Shown here: positions 1 through 10,627 of the stretch, in pieces
Layout of the letters: every line of letters starts with the position of its first letter
Position numbering within the stretch: the stretch's first letter is position 1
NCBI GenBank assembly: GCA_036346395.1
Contig: CM070602.1
Span: 15,199,098-15,263,097 of the forward strand
DNA: 64,000 nucleotides
Direction: 5' to 3'
From: Hsuehochloa calcarea
Taxonomy: Eukaryota; Streptophyta; Magnoliopsida; Poales; Poaceae
The notes under the pieces: generated by a model
What the model was told of the DNA's origin: nothing
Databases searched by the model: none
The model's input: only the letters and a program-made list of their open reading frames with translations
Position numbers and translations under genes: made by a program

Positions 1-640
1 AAATAACAATTTGTTCGGGGCAGCATGGGTACGATTTTTTTCTCCTAATTAGCACTGATTTGTGTTGGAAATGTAGAGAGTATTTTAATTACAGATTTTA
101 TTATAAAGCAAAGATCACTTAAAACTACATACACATAAAACGATACTAACAGCATATAACTCATTGCACTTCTAAACATACTCAATAACAGATTTAAAAT
201 AGAATATAATGGACGACAACCAACTTACGATGCGTGCTTGATGAAGAATGTAGCAGTAGCAGACTCAAGCGATGGTCGGCGGTGAGATCGTAGATGATGC
301 AATGCAATGAGCGATCACGTAGGTGTGCTACCCAAAAACTTTATTGACACCCCGTGTAGGTGAACTCTGCGACAATGGTTCGGAGATACCCGCTCACCCT
401 CCTTCTCGGTGCACGCCGAGGAGAAGAGACAACTTGGTTCAAACAGCACAACTCTCCAGCCAGTAGAGCAGAGAGGAAGAAGAAGGAAGAAATTGAAGTG
501 ATTGATCAAATCGCATGTCTGGACGTCTCCAGATGTTTTGAAGGATTGAGTCAATTACTCTCTAGTAACTATTCAATAAAGCACACATTAAAACACTGGT
601 AACTGCTAATTCAAAACCAATTAATAGTCATTTAAGCAGT
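1..640. other. AT-rich stretch with no recognised gene
   Basis: Short open frames run on both strands, but none shows a recognisable motif, splice context or codon bias. I see no clear terminal repeats. It may be the remainder of the repeat that continues to about 1.1 kb. Confidence 0.4.
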
Positions 641-649
641 GTTCACTGA

Positions 650-1080
650 TCCTGATTACACACTGGTCTACAGCTTCGGCCACTGGTCTACAGCTTCATC
701 AACATTATTTGGACCACTGTGTTTTGACCATTTTATTTTGACTACTGTGTTTTGATCACTTTATTTTGGTCACTATGTTCAAGCCACACTGGTCTGTGTC
801 TTCGAGATCTTAGAGTGATCCAAAGAACTCTCCAAGAGAGGTCCAAGAGGATCTCTCAAAGAGGTTCAAGTGGACCACAGTGTTCCGACCACACTCTATT
901 AGAGTGATCCAAAGCAATCTCTAGGGGAGGTACAAGAGGATCTCCGCACTCTCTTGGAGTGATCCGAAGCAATCTCTAAGGGAGGTCCAAGAGGATCTCC
1001 CGGAGAGGTCCAAGGGGACCACATTGTTCCGACCACACTGGTCCTATGTACCACTTCGACCATAATATTTGGACCACTAT
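650..1080. repeat. Diverged tandem/dispersed short repeats
   Basis: The phrase CACTGGTCTACAGCTTC occurs twice in a row near 660-700. The phrases AGAGTGATCC, CAAGAGGATCTC and GTTCCGACCACACT recur several times between 830 and 1060. This is a set of imperfect direct repeats of some tens of bases, without coding potential. The element they belong to is not recognised. Confidence 0.6.
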
Positions 1081-1089
1081 GTTTTGTGT

Positions 1090-1406
1090 GAGAGATAAAT
1101 GCACGTTTAGTGAAAGAAAAGTGGACTAGGTTCACGACACGTTCACGGTCGTGCGTCGTAAGTCACAAGTCACGCAATTGCCACGCGAATAAACACATAC
1201 GCGTGCGTACGTGCATGTGTGTGACGTTAGCTATAGTCCTTCTCATGTTACTCCATGATATGTATCACATGTATCAAGAGGTGCCAAGAACTCCACCTTA
1301 TATATTGCTCTCCCACCACTTGGCTAAGCAGTATGCGACTAAACCATACATCCTTTGGAATTCTAGGTATGAATGAGCCTTTACACAAATGGGCCCAATT
1401 CTAACA
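1090..1406 (-). mobile_element. Copia 3' LTR (outer boundary not resolved)
   Basis: On the minus strand the sequence just outside the polypurine tract begins TGTTAGAATTGGGCC at 1406, a typical copia LTR start. A TATATAAG box lies at 1298-1305 on the minus strand, consistent with an LTR promoter. The lower boundary is uncertain and the 1090 coordinate is approximate. Confidence 0.5.
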
Positions 1407-1422
1407 ATCCCCCACCAATTCC
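1407..1422 (-). other. Copia polypurine tract
   Basis: The minus strand reads GGTGGGGGAT immediately before the LTR start. This is the purine-rich primer for plus-strand synthesis, and its position fixes the minus orientation of the copia relic. Confidence 0.6.
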
Positions 1423-2715
1423 AAAACAAGCAGCAAAAAGAATGATAAGGACTATTGAGCTGAAGAGTTGTTAATATACCAATCTTTCAGTGTAAGTCTT
1501 ACACGGGTTGAACTTGCACCTAGAATAACAAGATTCATCTTTTCACATATGATGAATGGACTATACCTTGAATTCATAGATTTTTGTGATTAGATTTCAC
1601 TTGAGATCTCAACTGATACTAGGCTGTCAAAGAACCAAACCTAAACAGAGTTTTATTTGGTCATGCTCCCTTATCTGTTCATGAGCTTTCTAGAGAATGC
1701 TCTATTCTCATGAACTACGATCTCACAGTTAAGCTCAAGTAGGTGTATTCATTTTAGGTATCCTGTAGGCTAATACATTTTTTCCTTATTGGACACTAGA
1801 GTACATTAAGGCTTTAAGCCATCCTTCCATATAGTTGAGAGTATTTTGTCTATTAGGACACGGGTTCATAAATTATTAAAGTGTACTTTCTTGTTCAAAC
1901 ATCAACTTATTTTTCCCATTGCCTAAGTCATGCGATCTTTGATAAAAAGGTATGAGTTACTGTTGAGTTGTAACTCCAATAGACCTCATTCCCATGTCCA
2001 TAGACGCAACGGAAATCGCCTTCCGTGCTAGTCCCTTTGTGAAAGGGCCTGCCAGATTTTTTAGTTCATATATAATTCATAGTAATCACTCTAGAGTTCC
2101 TCAGTTTTTTGACAGATTTAAGCATACGTTTCACATGTCTGGGGGGCTTCATGTTATCCTTAGTACTTGTAACCTTAATCAATACTGTTTGATTATTACC
2201 GTACATTAGGATTGCTGGTGTTGGTTTCTCAACCAATGACAAGCCCAACAGAAACTCTTTAAGCTATTCAGCCTCAACAGTGGTTGTGTCTAGTGCTATA
2301 AGTTCTACTTCCATGGTCGACCTTGTCAATATGATATGTTAACACGACCTCCATGAAACTACAACACCTGGTAGAGTAAAGACATAACCACTTGTAGTTT
2401 TGATCACATCTGCATCTGAGATCCAATTTGAATCATTATATCCTTCTAATACAGATGGATACCCAGTATAGTAAATTCCATACGAGGTTGTGCCTCTCAA
2501 GTAGCGCAACACTCTCTCAAGTGCCTCCGAGTGATCATCTCCTGGGTTTGAAATAAACCGACTTAATTTGCTCATAGCAAATGATATGTCAGGTCTTGTG
2601 GCACCAGATAGATACATAAGGGACCCAATAATTTATGAATATCTCAATTGATCTTTGTCTAATCCCTGATTCTTTCGAAGCTTAACACTAGCATCATAAT
2701 TCTATCTCTTCCAAA

Positions 2716-4018
2716 AATCAGGGGACCTGAAACCCCTCAAATCTCGAGTTTTCCATTATGTCTAAACCTTCCAGTTATGAATGCCTTCCATAACTCTTCA
2801 CGCATCGAAGCCTCTAGGACGGAACCTCCGGTAGCTTCGTCCACTCATCATGCATTCACCTTTGATCTCCATGTGTCCTAGCGTGAGCACGACCATCCCG
2901 TGACATCCACGACCACCTGAACCTTGGATTTCCCCCCTCCTAGTTCCGGTTTTCCTCGTCATCGACCATGACCATCTCCACACTCAACCTGCACATGAAA
3001 AGATCAAAGAATATTTTCCTGGCACAAGTTCTCCAATTTGACCAATATCAGTTCACACACGCATATCACACTCTCATTTATCAATAAACACGAATCAGAT
3101 CATCCTCAACCTTAAATTCCAGCTTTCAGATAAACAACTCGAGATCACTCTGTAAAACTAGTCTTACCGCTGTGTATACGCCGGTCATACCATCGTCGAT
3201 CAACACGAGTACTCAAGGTACTCAAGAATACAAGAATTGAAGCACTCGTAACCTACTACTACTTACTATAAACGTACGACCACCGACCAGAAACATACGA
3301 CCACTGATCGCAAAGCCTGCGACCACTTACTAGAAGCCTATGACCACTGAGCACGATGTCCACAACTACTGATCACGAAGCCTGCGACTACCGACCACAA
3401 AGCCCATGACTAATGATCACGAAGCCCACGACTACAGACCATCGACCATTGATCAAGCACTGTAGTTTCGACTATCGACCATGCAGTGTAGCTACGACTA
3501 TCGAACAGGCACTGTAGCTTCGACCATCGACCAGTAACTATAGCTTCGACTATTGACCATTCAATGTAGCTTCGACCATGGACCAATCACTATAGCTTCG
3601 ACCATCGACCAGTCACTGTAGCTTTGACCATCGATCAGTCACTGTAGCTTTGCAACCTTTGACCATGCAACTCTGACTGTCCTTCGTACTTGTTACACAC
3701 CTCGACTTACTACTGAGTGCATTACTCGGAGCTCTACCACTCGGTACTTGGATCTACAGTGCTCGAAAATCTATCACTCGGTACTCGGAGCTACAATACT
3801 TGTAGATATAATACTCAGAGCTACATATGAAAAGGACCATCAAGTATCACCGATTAGACCGCCCGATACAAGGCATGATCCGACCACTCACACTGAAAAT
3901 CCAACAACCGAAACTTTCACTACTGTAAATGTCAATACAACCCAAACGTTAATTATTAATTATCATAAAGTCTACGACCAATCCAAATGGTCTAACGGTC
4001 TTTCATATCAAAGTATCT
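2716..4018. repeat. Repeat-rich insert inside the copia reverse transcriptase
   Basis: The copia frame stops at NEVKSFLS (about 4018) and resumes downstream of the next conserved block, so this segment is an insertion or replacement. It holds several tandem arrays and no recognised gene. 3230-3440 has diverged units built on CGACCACTGATCACGAAGCC. 3458-3650 has a 26-bp array. 3715-3835 has units on CACTCGGTACTCGGAGCTAC. No target site duplication was identified, so the exact borders are approximate. Confidence 0.6.
3458..3650 (+). repeat. 26-bp tandem repeat, about 7-8 copies
   Basis: Units follow the pattern CACTGTAGCTTCGACCATCG plus ACCAGT, with one to five changes per copy. They lie head to tail with no spacer, so this is a minisatellite rather than a CRISPR-type array. 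It has no coding potential. Confidence 0.8.
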
Positions 4019-4628
4019 AGATAAGAAAGATTTGACCTCATCAATGACAACATTGTTTGTCCCAAAGATAAACATGAAATCACTCCTTAACCCCCACCAC
4101 AACAATAATACACACACTTATCTGCCTCATTCATAGCAAAACCAGCAGAAGTTAAAGTTTTATCAAATTTCTCGTGCCACTGTTTAGGTGTTTGCTTTAG
4201 ACCATACAAGGATTTGATTAACTTGCATACCTTACTTTCCTATCCAGAAATCACACAACCATCCAGTTGCTCCATATAGATTTCTTTCTCTAGCTCTCTA
4301 TCAAGGAAATCTGTCTTCACATCTATTTGATGAATGTGTAGACTATAGGAAGAAGCTAATATAATGAGCACTCGAATGGTGGTCAATCTGGCAACATGAG
4401 AGTAAGTATCAAAATAATCATCACCTTTTTTTGGATATAACCCTTGGCCACAAGTTTTGCCTTGTACTTATCAATAGTACCGTCAGACCTCATTTTACTT
4501 GCTGCTCACTACCTGTTTGCTTGGTAAAAACTTGGTATTAGTTTGAGTGTGAGCGATTTTGAGTCTTCAGATCGTAGTAGTTGATTGGAACATATGCTTA
4601 TGATTTGTTTCCTTGTTTTCTGCTAACT

Positions 4629-4679
4629 ATGGCAGGATCACGAGATGATTATGAGATAGATCCATGTCTTCTTCGAGCC
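4629..4679 (+). pseudogene. 5' end of the interrupted gag ORF
   Basis: The ATG follows an intron-like or leader region ending GCTAACT and encodes MAGSRDDYEIDPCLLRA. The reading frame meets the TSD GAGCC of the 4680-12509 retrotransposon at 4675-4679 and continues in frame after the second TSD copy. Confidence 0.6.
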
Positions 4680-6547
4680 TGAAGGACCGGAAAGGCGACT
4701 AGGGGGTGAATAGGCGCTTTCTCAACTTTCTCGCCTAAATCAAATTCAACACGAACTTTACTCCTTTAGCTATGAAAGCTAAGAAGATCGATAGCGCCAC
4801 GTGGAAGCCTTGTCAATTCGATAACCCCGATGACAACACGACACAAAAGTGGAGACTTAATCTCAAAGGGCAGATCTGGGCACAGGCGGTCTGACCGGCT
4901 ACCACAGGCGGTCTGACCGACGGTCAACCAGCGATCTGACCGGCAACTAACGGGCGGTCGGACCGGTGGACAGCGGTTCGACCCGTGAACAATGGCCGAA
5001 CACGGCGGTCGGACCGCCGCTGTAACACCGGTCGACCGGTTCACCGAATCGAAAACCAATCCCAAATCCAAAACGAAATTTGATCCAACTTTTGATTCAA
5101 CCAATGAAACTTGACTAAAATTCGAGCACACCTCCCTAATGATATTAGAGACCTATTTCTAGCGACGATCCTTCAGATCCACTTCGCAGAATCGATCTCT
5201 CAAGGATTTAACAAAGAAGTGCACAAACCCTAGAAATATGAAAATCTTTGATTCAAGACTTGCTTTTGGGGGTTGATGGTCTAGATGATTCTAGGAGTAC
5301 TCCCACACATCAAAGCAAGACAAAGTGGGTCAAAAGACAAAGTTTAAACACTTGAATCAAGGAAGCACCAAATTCATCCAAATGAGAGAAGAGCACAAAA
5401 GGGAGACAAATGATCTCTCAAGCAAGCATCACAAGATTGATTGATCTCACAAGATACTTACAAAGCCACTCCCTCAAGGAGGACAAGAGCTCACCAAGGA
5501 GCAATCACAATCTCTCCCTCTCTTTCTCTCCAAACCCTAACCCTAGAAAAAGGAAGGGGAAACCAAATGAATGCCTCAAGGGTGTTTTACATCTCCCCCT
5601 TCTATTTATAGGAGAGGACAAGGGTTTCACTTTTGGGACCCACTCACACATGGGACCCACACACAACATCTGTTGAAGCAATCGCCTGCTTCACCACGTG
5701 TAGGTTGATCAGCGGTTCTAATCTCGTCGCCAAGCCTCTCTTGTCCGAAACCCATCGGAACCTCCTAGAGACTCGCACCGATATCCGCACCACCGATCCA
5801 ACCACCGCACCGAACCACCCGCTCGATCCATCTTGCCCATCTCGCACCATGCTTGAGTCACACGACCTCACCCAGATCCATGATCGCTTCGACCTCGGCT
5901 CTCCAAGCGTAGTCCCGATCCACCTCACCGTTGACGTCGCAGACCTGCAAGCCACCTGCACAGCAATAGACAAACAAACCGTTTCCGAGAACAAGTTCTT
6001 CACAACTTGACCCACGTTAGTTCCGCAATGCAATATACATCAATAAAGCATTGATAACTAAACATAAAACACAATCAAAACACATCAATGCATTTGGCTA
6101 ACCTCCAAGTCAATGCCGGCCCGATCACCCCACAAGGCGGTCCGACCGATTCAGCCGGCCGGACCGCTCCCACAACGGCGGCCGACCGGTCAAAAAGACT
6201 TAGCTAAAATTCCACTTGAAAATCCAAACCTTCGGAATTTCCAACTCAATAGAACTTTTGACCGGAGCTCCAAAATGATGCAACCACATCCGTGAGACTC
6301 CTCACCGCCTACACAACCTATTTTCGGATTAGCTCCAAAATCCACTTTTAGGTTAGGCCGGTCCGACCGGAACTCACGGCCGTCCGATCAGCTCCACGGC
6401 GGTCCGATCACCCCATATCACCGGCCGATCACTTTGTGGTCCGACAACTTGAAGCAAACCCAAAACGCGAGATTTTGCAAACCAACAAAGCCATTGCCAA
6501 TTGACTCATCATCCTGAGATCGTGCACATATCCTCACGATATCCACA
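4680..6547 (-). repeat. 3' LTR of the 7.83-kb retrotransposon
   Basis: It starts TGAAGGACCGGAAAGGCGAC and ends TCACGATATCCACA (plus-strand view). It is rich in GGTCNGACCG-type motifs. It aligns along its length with 10628-12509, but with many small indels and C-to-T-type changes, so the copy is not recent or the sequence is error-prone. Confidence 0.92.
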
Positions 6548-6559
6548 ATCTCCCCCTTG
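6548..6559 (-). other. Polypurine tract of the 7.83-kb retrotransposon
   Basis: The minus strand reads CAAGGGGGAGAT directly against the TG of the 3' LTR. Confidence 0.75.
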
Positions 6560-7832
6560 ATGAACACATTGGCAATTTCCCAGAAAATGTGGTTTTTCAA
6601 ATTGAAAAGTAAAACAAATCGCCGTTGTCGCATAAAGGCACAACTTGGTCCATAAGCAAGAAAAAGCCTAGGAACTGACCAAGCTGGCTTCAGAATAGTA
6701 TAGGCAAGTGAGATAAAGCAATGAACGCACAAACGGATTCAATTTCCAGAAAGTAGCCAAAAATCTCACTTAGGTCCAAATGAAAGACAATTTTCTATTT
6801 GACCTTTGATCATTGTGAGTCTTCTTCAATTGCAATTAAAGTCAGAAAAAGACAATAAAACCCAGAGACTCAACTCACTATGATCATAAATTTTCAAAAG
6901 GCTCATTTTTTTGTTTGTGTGTTCTTTTATGTAAAACCAGTATTTTCTTCCATCCTTCTCCCCCTTTGACAATGAATTCATCAAGATGCAAGGGAAAAGA
7001 AAAAGAAGATGAAATGACTTTATTTGAAATTTAACAAAAGGAGCCATGACCATTATCGAAGTAGACAGTACAAGAATTATACCAAGCCATGTAAGGTGAA
7101 GAAGCTATATTCAATCATGGCAAAATATGTACTGCAAAGCTAAAACCAAGTTAGCAGAAATCTGAGATTAAAAGAATGAATACCATGAAAAGTTACTCAA
7201 TATCATAGTTTCACTAAAAGCAACCAAGAATGAGTCAAGCCATGTCTATAAGGAAAAAGGAGACTCAAAACAAGAACTGGGGCATTTTGAGCATTAAAAT
7301 TATTCTTTTGAAGCAAAAACTCAAGCATTTAGCATTTTGAGCATTTTCTAAAAAGAATTTTTCCACTGTGCTAGATCTCAAGCCTTGCCGTGACCATCTC
7401 AAGCGATAAGCTTAAAAGAGTGGTCTAGGTCATCCAAAACTCCCCCTGAGTTCATGCCTAGTGCAATGGCAAGCCGTCTCATGAGAAAGGATTGGTGAGA
7501 TTAGTTTTTTCGCACAGAAAATCTCATTTTTCATTTGCTTGACTTAAGAAGATAAAAAGCTCATTTTCATCTCAAAATAAGTTCAAGACTCAATTCAACC
7601 TATTTGACATGACAAGAATCATAAGAGGATCACTAGAGCAAAACTAGTCACAAGATCCAACAAGACATGATTTGATTCAATTTGCTCACAGATATAAAGC
7701 TAGCAAGGCAAAAGCTAAGCTAAAACACGAAGAGCCATAAAAGAAGTATAGCAGACTATCACTTGATATGACAAGGTACAGAGTATGAAATCAAGTCATA
7801 CAAGGATAATAATCAAAGCTCCACAAGTTCTA
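6560..7832 (-). other. Interior of the retrotransposon without coding potential
   Basis: This region lies between the 3' end of the gag remnants and the polypurine tract, where a complete copia would carry pol. It is A-rich on the plus strand with only short frames, and no protease, integrase or reverse transcriptase motif is visible. I interpret it as noncoding filler typical of large non-autonomous LTR elements. Confidence 0.6.
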
Positions 7833-8420
7833 TTATGCAATGCAAGACATTTGAAATGAAAATGCATTATGATACAATGAGTGCAAAAAAAAGCAAATTC
7901 CCTCAAAACATCCATGCCTCAGTACTGGGATTTGAGATAAAAGATCTAGGTGTCTAGTACTGAGATGGACGATGCCTGGGAATAGCAAAAGAAGCAGCAA
8001 AAAAAAATGATTAGGCACAAAATCATAGGAATGCCCACGAGCACCACCTGGACCTCTCCAAAACGATCTACCAAAAGACCGATACTCCCCCTGTCTAGGT
8101 GCTACCCGTGATCTATCCTCACGATATCCTAAACCAAACTGTTGCCTAGACCCACCAGAAGAGTCAACAAAGTTCTCTACAAATCTAGGCCTATATGTGG
8201 TACGCTGAATAGGCTGCCTGGCTCTAGAGACTACAACTGAAGAAGAGACTCCTCTAATGGATCTCAGAGTGCTCACTCTCTCTTTCCTCTCAATCTTTGC
8301 TCTCCAAAGCAAAACTCAATACAGTGGCCCTCTTTCTTGCGAAGGTGCAATGGTACTTGACCTTTTGAGGGGTCCGTCAGAGAAATGAAGCACCTTTCTT
8401 GCTCGAAGAGTTTGAGCGAA
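7833..8420 (-). pseudogene. Gag C-terminal remnant with a broken zinc knuckle
   Basis: Minus-strand frames around 8290-8420 give a degenerate CCHC-like segment: a CTF/ARK segment, then LESKD in one frame and WRAKIERKER in the other. An arginine- and glycine-rich tail follows (RPRFVENFVDSSGGSRQQFG, then GRSFWRGPGGARGHSYD). Basic RGG-like tails follow zinc knuckles in long gag proteins of plant copia elements. A frameshift separates the knuckle from the tail, so the piece is not translatable as one protein. Confidence 0.5.
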
Positions 8421-8422
8421 CC

Positions 8423-9073
8423 TCATGATTTAAAAGCAACCTTTGAAGTCTTAGAAGGTTCTTGCTCACACAAACCACTTTTCACAACTCTAGCAGTCTT
8501 TGGTGGGTGATTCTTGGAAAGCTCTAGGGAGTTAAAACCTAGGTCACTGTTTTTCACACTCACCTTGGATTGATCTAGAATCAAGTTGAGTTTCTTTTTC
8601 CCACTAGAAAACTTCTCAAGAGTCATTTTGAGGTAATCGTTCTCTTTTGCCAAAACTCCACAATTGGAGCACTTTTTAGAGTCGATTGCCTCAACATGTT
8701 TGCTCTTAAGAAGGTCCACTTCCACTTTCAGAGCCTCACAAGACACACAATAGGACTCTCCAATCCTATTCAACTGCTCCTTAAATTTGACTCTAAAAGC
8801 CTCTTGTATCTTACCAATAACAGTTTCAACTTCAGCATGCAACACACAAGAGGAAGAATCAATGACTTTCTTGGAAGCAGTAAGAGACATGGATCTTTCA
8901 ATTTTAGCTTTCTCTTCAAGAGTCTTGTTTAAAGCTTCAATCTCAATTGTAAGCTTAGGACAATTTTCACATGATGCAGCTCTAGAGTAAGCGACCATTT
9001 CGGTCAACTCTTGCATTTTAATCCTATTGTTCTTACAATGAGAGCAAGTATGACTAGCATCAAATTTTTGCAA
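8423..9073 (-). pseudogene. Gag coiled-coil region
   Basis: An open frame of about 216 codons, with no ATG required because it is internal to gag. It is rich in Lys, Glu and Leu heptads, with recurring Cys pairs (CSHCKNN, CENCPKL, CVSCEALK, CSNCGVL) at roughly 45-60 residue spacing. This regular C-x-x-C plus coiled-coil pattern continues from the upstream 9098-9874 frame (CKSCSSL, CSNCALL). It suggests one long structural gag split by a stop near 9085. The role would be assembly of the particle; this is inferred from family habits. Confidence 0.6.
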
Positions 9074-9097
9074 TTCTTTTAAAGAGCTATCCAGTTT

Positions 9098-9874
9098 TTA
9101 TTCTAGCAAAGCACAATTTGAGCAAGTTAAAGGAATAGCATCCAAGGTAGTCACACCGAGCGGAATGGCATCCATGCAAACAGAACTATACTTGAGAGAT
9201 TCTAGTTCGACAAGAGCATTTTTCAATTGCTTTTCAACAGAGGAATGAGCATAATTTAAGCTTGACAATTCATTAAGCAAGCTAGAGCATGATTTACAGA
9301 AATCATCAGGATTAATGGATTTGAGCTTAACAACTTCTAGATTCAAATTATCAATCATGGTATCCTGTTTCTTAATCAATTTAACTTGCTTATGCATTTT
9401 TTGTTCAGCAAGCACCAAAGCCCTTTTCATGTCAGGAAGTGAAGGGCATACCTCATCGGGATCACTAAAAAGATCCTCGCTGTTGGAGGAGTCGCTGTCG
9501 TGGCTGTTCTTAGCCATGAAGCACATGCCTGTAAAATCACGTGCCTTCTTCTTGCCACGGGAGTCACTCTTATCGTCCTCCGACTCCGAGTCCACATCTT
9601 CCATGCTCACATCCTCTAGAGCTTCAAGGACTCTACCGACAAACTTGCGATAGTTTGTCTTCTTGGACTTAGCATCCCTCGCTTGAGGATGCCTTTGTGA
9701 CTCCTTCTCCTCCTTGCCCTTCAGCTTGGGGCATCTAGAGCGAATGTGGTTTGGCTCACCACATTCAAAGCATGTGATAGGTCCACCTCTCCTCCTACTC
9801 CTCACATTGTTGTAAGCTCGTGAATTTGGTGGATAGGAGGCTAAATCATCTTCGTAGTCTCTCAAGTTGCTCAT
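9098..9874 (-). pseudogene. Gag with CCHC zinc knuckle
   Basis: The 258-codon frame contains CFECGEPNHIRSRC at about residues 35-48. This is a CCHC knuckle of spacing C-x2-C-x4-H-x4-C and is the nucleic-acid-binding motif of retroviral-type gag. A Lys/Glu-rich linker follows, then an acidic Ser/Asp segment (SESEDDKSDSRGKKK, then DSDSSNSEDLFSDPDE) and coiled-coil sequence. The first Met is probably not the true start: gag sequence continues upstream in other frames (9896-10440), so frameshifts have split the ORF. The zinc knuckle is direct evidence; the long-gag copia assignment is by resemblance. Confidence 0.8.
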
Positions 9875-9895
9875 CGCTCAAAGAATGCAAAGCAA

Positions 9896-10440
9896 TCAAA
9901 GAAAAGCCGATGAGCTAACATCAAAAGAATCGTAATATCTACCCTTAGATTGGTCGACCACTAAAGCCATCGAATCGGTCATGGGGAGACGCGAGATAAA
10001 ATCAATCTCATGCGTCTTCAACCTAGAGTAAAGCTTATCCATGGTAAGCTCACTCATGACAAGTGTTGTCATTGATGGCGTGATCTTCATCCCCGCACCT
10101 TCACATCCAAAGCACCCAAAAGTCGGCGTGCATTTTCGACTCGTAAAATACAAGATCAACAAATATGGAGATCATGAAGAATTTTAGAAAATCTCCCCAC
10201 ACTCATCTAAAGATTCACGTGTCTTTGCTCGATCTTGGAGTATGCTTTCTTTAGTGGTTCTGTCTCACTTCCTTGATCGCGGTGGACCCTCGTGATAATC
10301 ACAAAGAGTCCGCCAGATCTCATGAGCAGACAAAGAAATGAGCGACACGCTCAAACTCCGATCGACTAAGGCCTTGAATCAAAAATTCGAGCCCTGCGTT
10401 GTTCTCCACATCCGAGTGATCAAATTGTCATCGGTGGCAC
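9896..10440 (-). pseudogene. Gag N-terminal domain, frameshifted
   Basis: Minus-strand frames show pieces of a UBN2-type gag: AGLEFLIQGLSRSEFERVAHF near 10390, EIWRTLCDYHEG near 10310, RESLDECGEIF near 10205, then TMDKLYSRLKTHEIDF at about 10040. These blocks occur in the expected order but in three frames with at least two stops. They establish that the interior is a copia gag and that it is not expressible. Confidence 0.65.
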
Positions 10441-10611
10441 GACATAACGGTTTTTCACCTTAAGCCAAATTGCGTGCCCTTGAGCCTCGATGTAGGCCTC
10501 GCATTCGGCCTTCCAATAAGCAAAATCAACTCCATCAAAAACATGTGGCCCGATTGAATATCATCGATCGCCATGGCTCCAAAGACCGGTTAAGATCTAT
10601 GAGAAGAGCTA

Positions 10612-10626
10612 ACCGCTCGATACCAC
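10612..10626 (-). other. Primer binding site (tRNA-iMet type)
   Basis: The minus strand reads TGGTATCGAGCGGTTAG next to the 5' LTR, close to the usual TGGTATCAGAGC complement of initiator tRNA-Met. It has one base fewer (CAG to CG), a change seen repeatedly in this element. Confidence 0.7.
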
Positions 10627-10627
10627 T

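Larger units (their letters stand above)
1980..4500 (-). pseudogene. Ty1/copia pol relic: reverse transcriptase and RNase H, split by an insert
   Basis: Read on the minus strand, 4500 to 4019 encodes the first part of a copia reverse transcriptase. It shows GTIDKYKAKLVAKGY, the DYFDTYS block, HQIDVKTDFLDRELE and KSLYGLKQTPKQWHEKFD. The frame is broken by a stop and by frameshifts. After an insert of about 1.3 kb, the gene resumes at 2715 with YLSGATRPDISFAMSKLSRF and a DASVKLRKNQ block. It continues into the RNase H region (2340-1980) with STMEVELIALDTTTVEAE and RHVKRMLKSVKKLRNS. Stops are frequent, so it is dead. Gag, protease and integrase are absent: the relic is cut at about 4500 by the start of the next element. 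The family assignment to Ty1/copia pol is firm; the lineage is not resolved. Confidence 0.88.

Noticed and set aside
3458..3650. Regular 26-bp array as a possible CRISPR or binding-site array.
   Set aside because: Units are head to tail with no spacers; it is a minisatellite.
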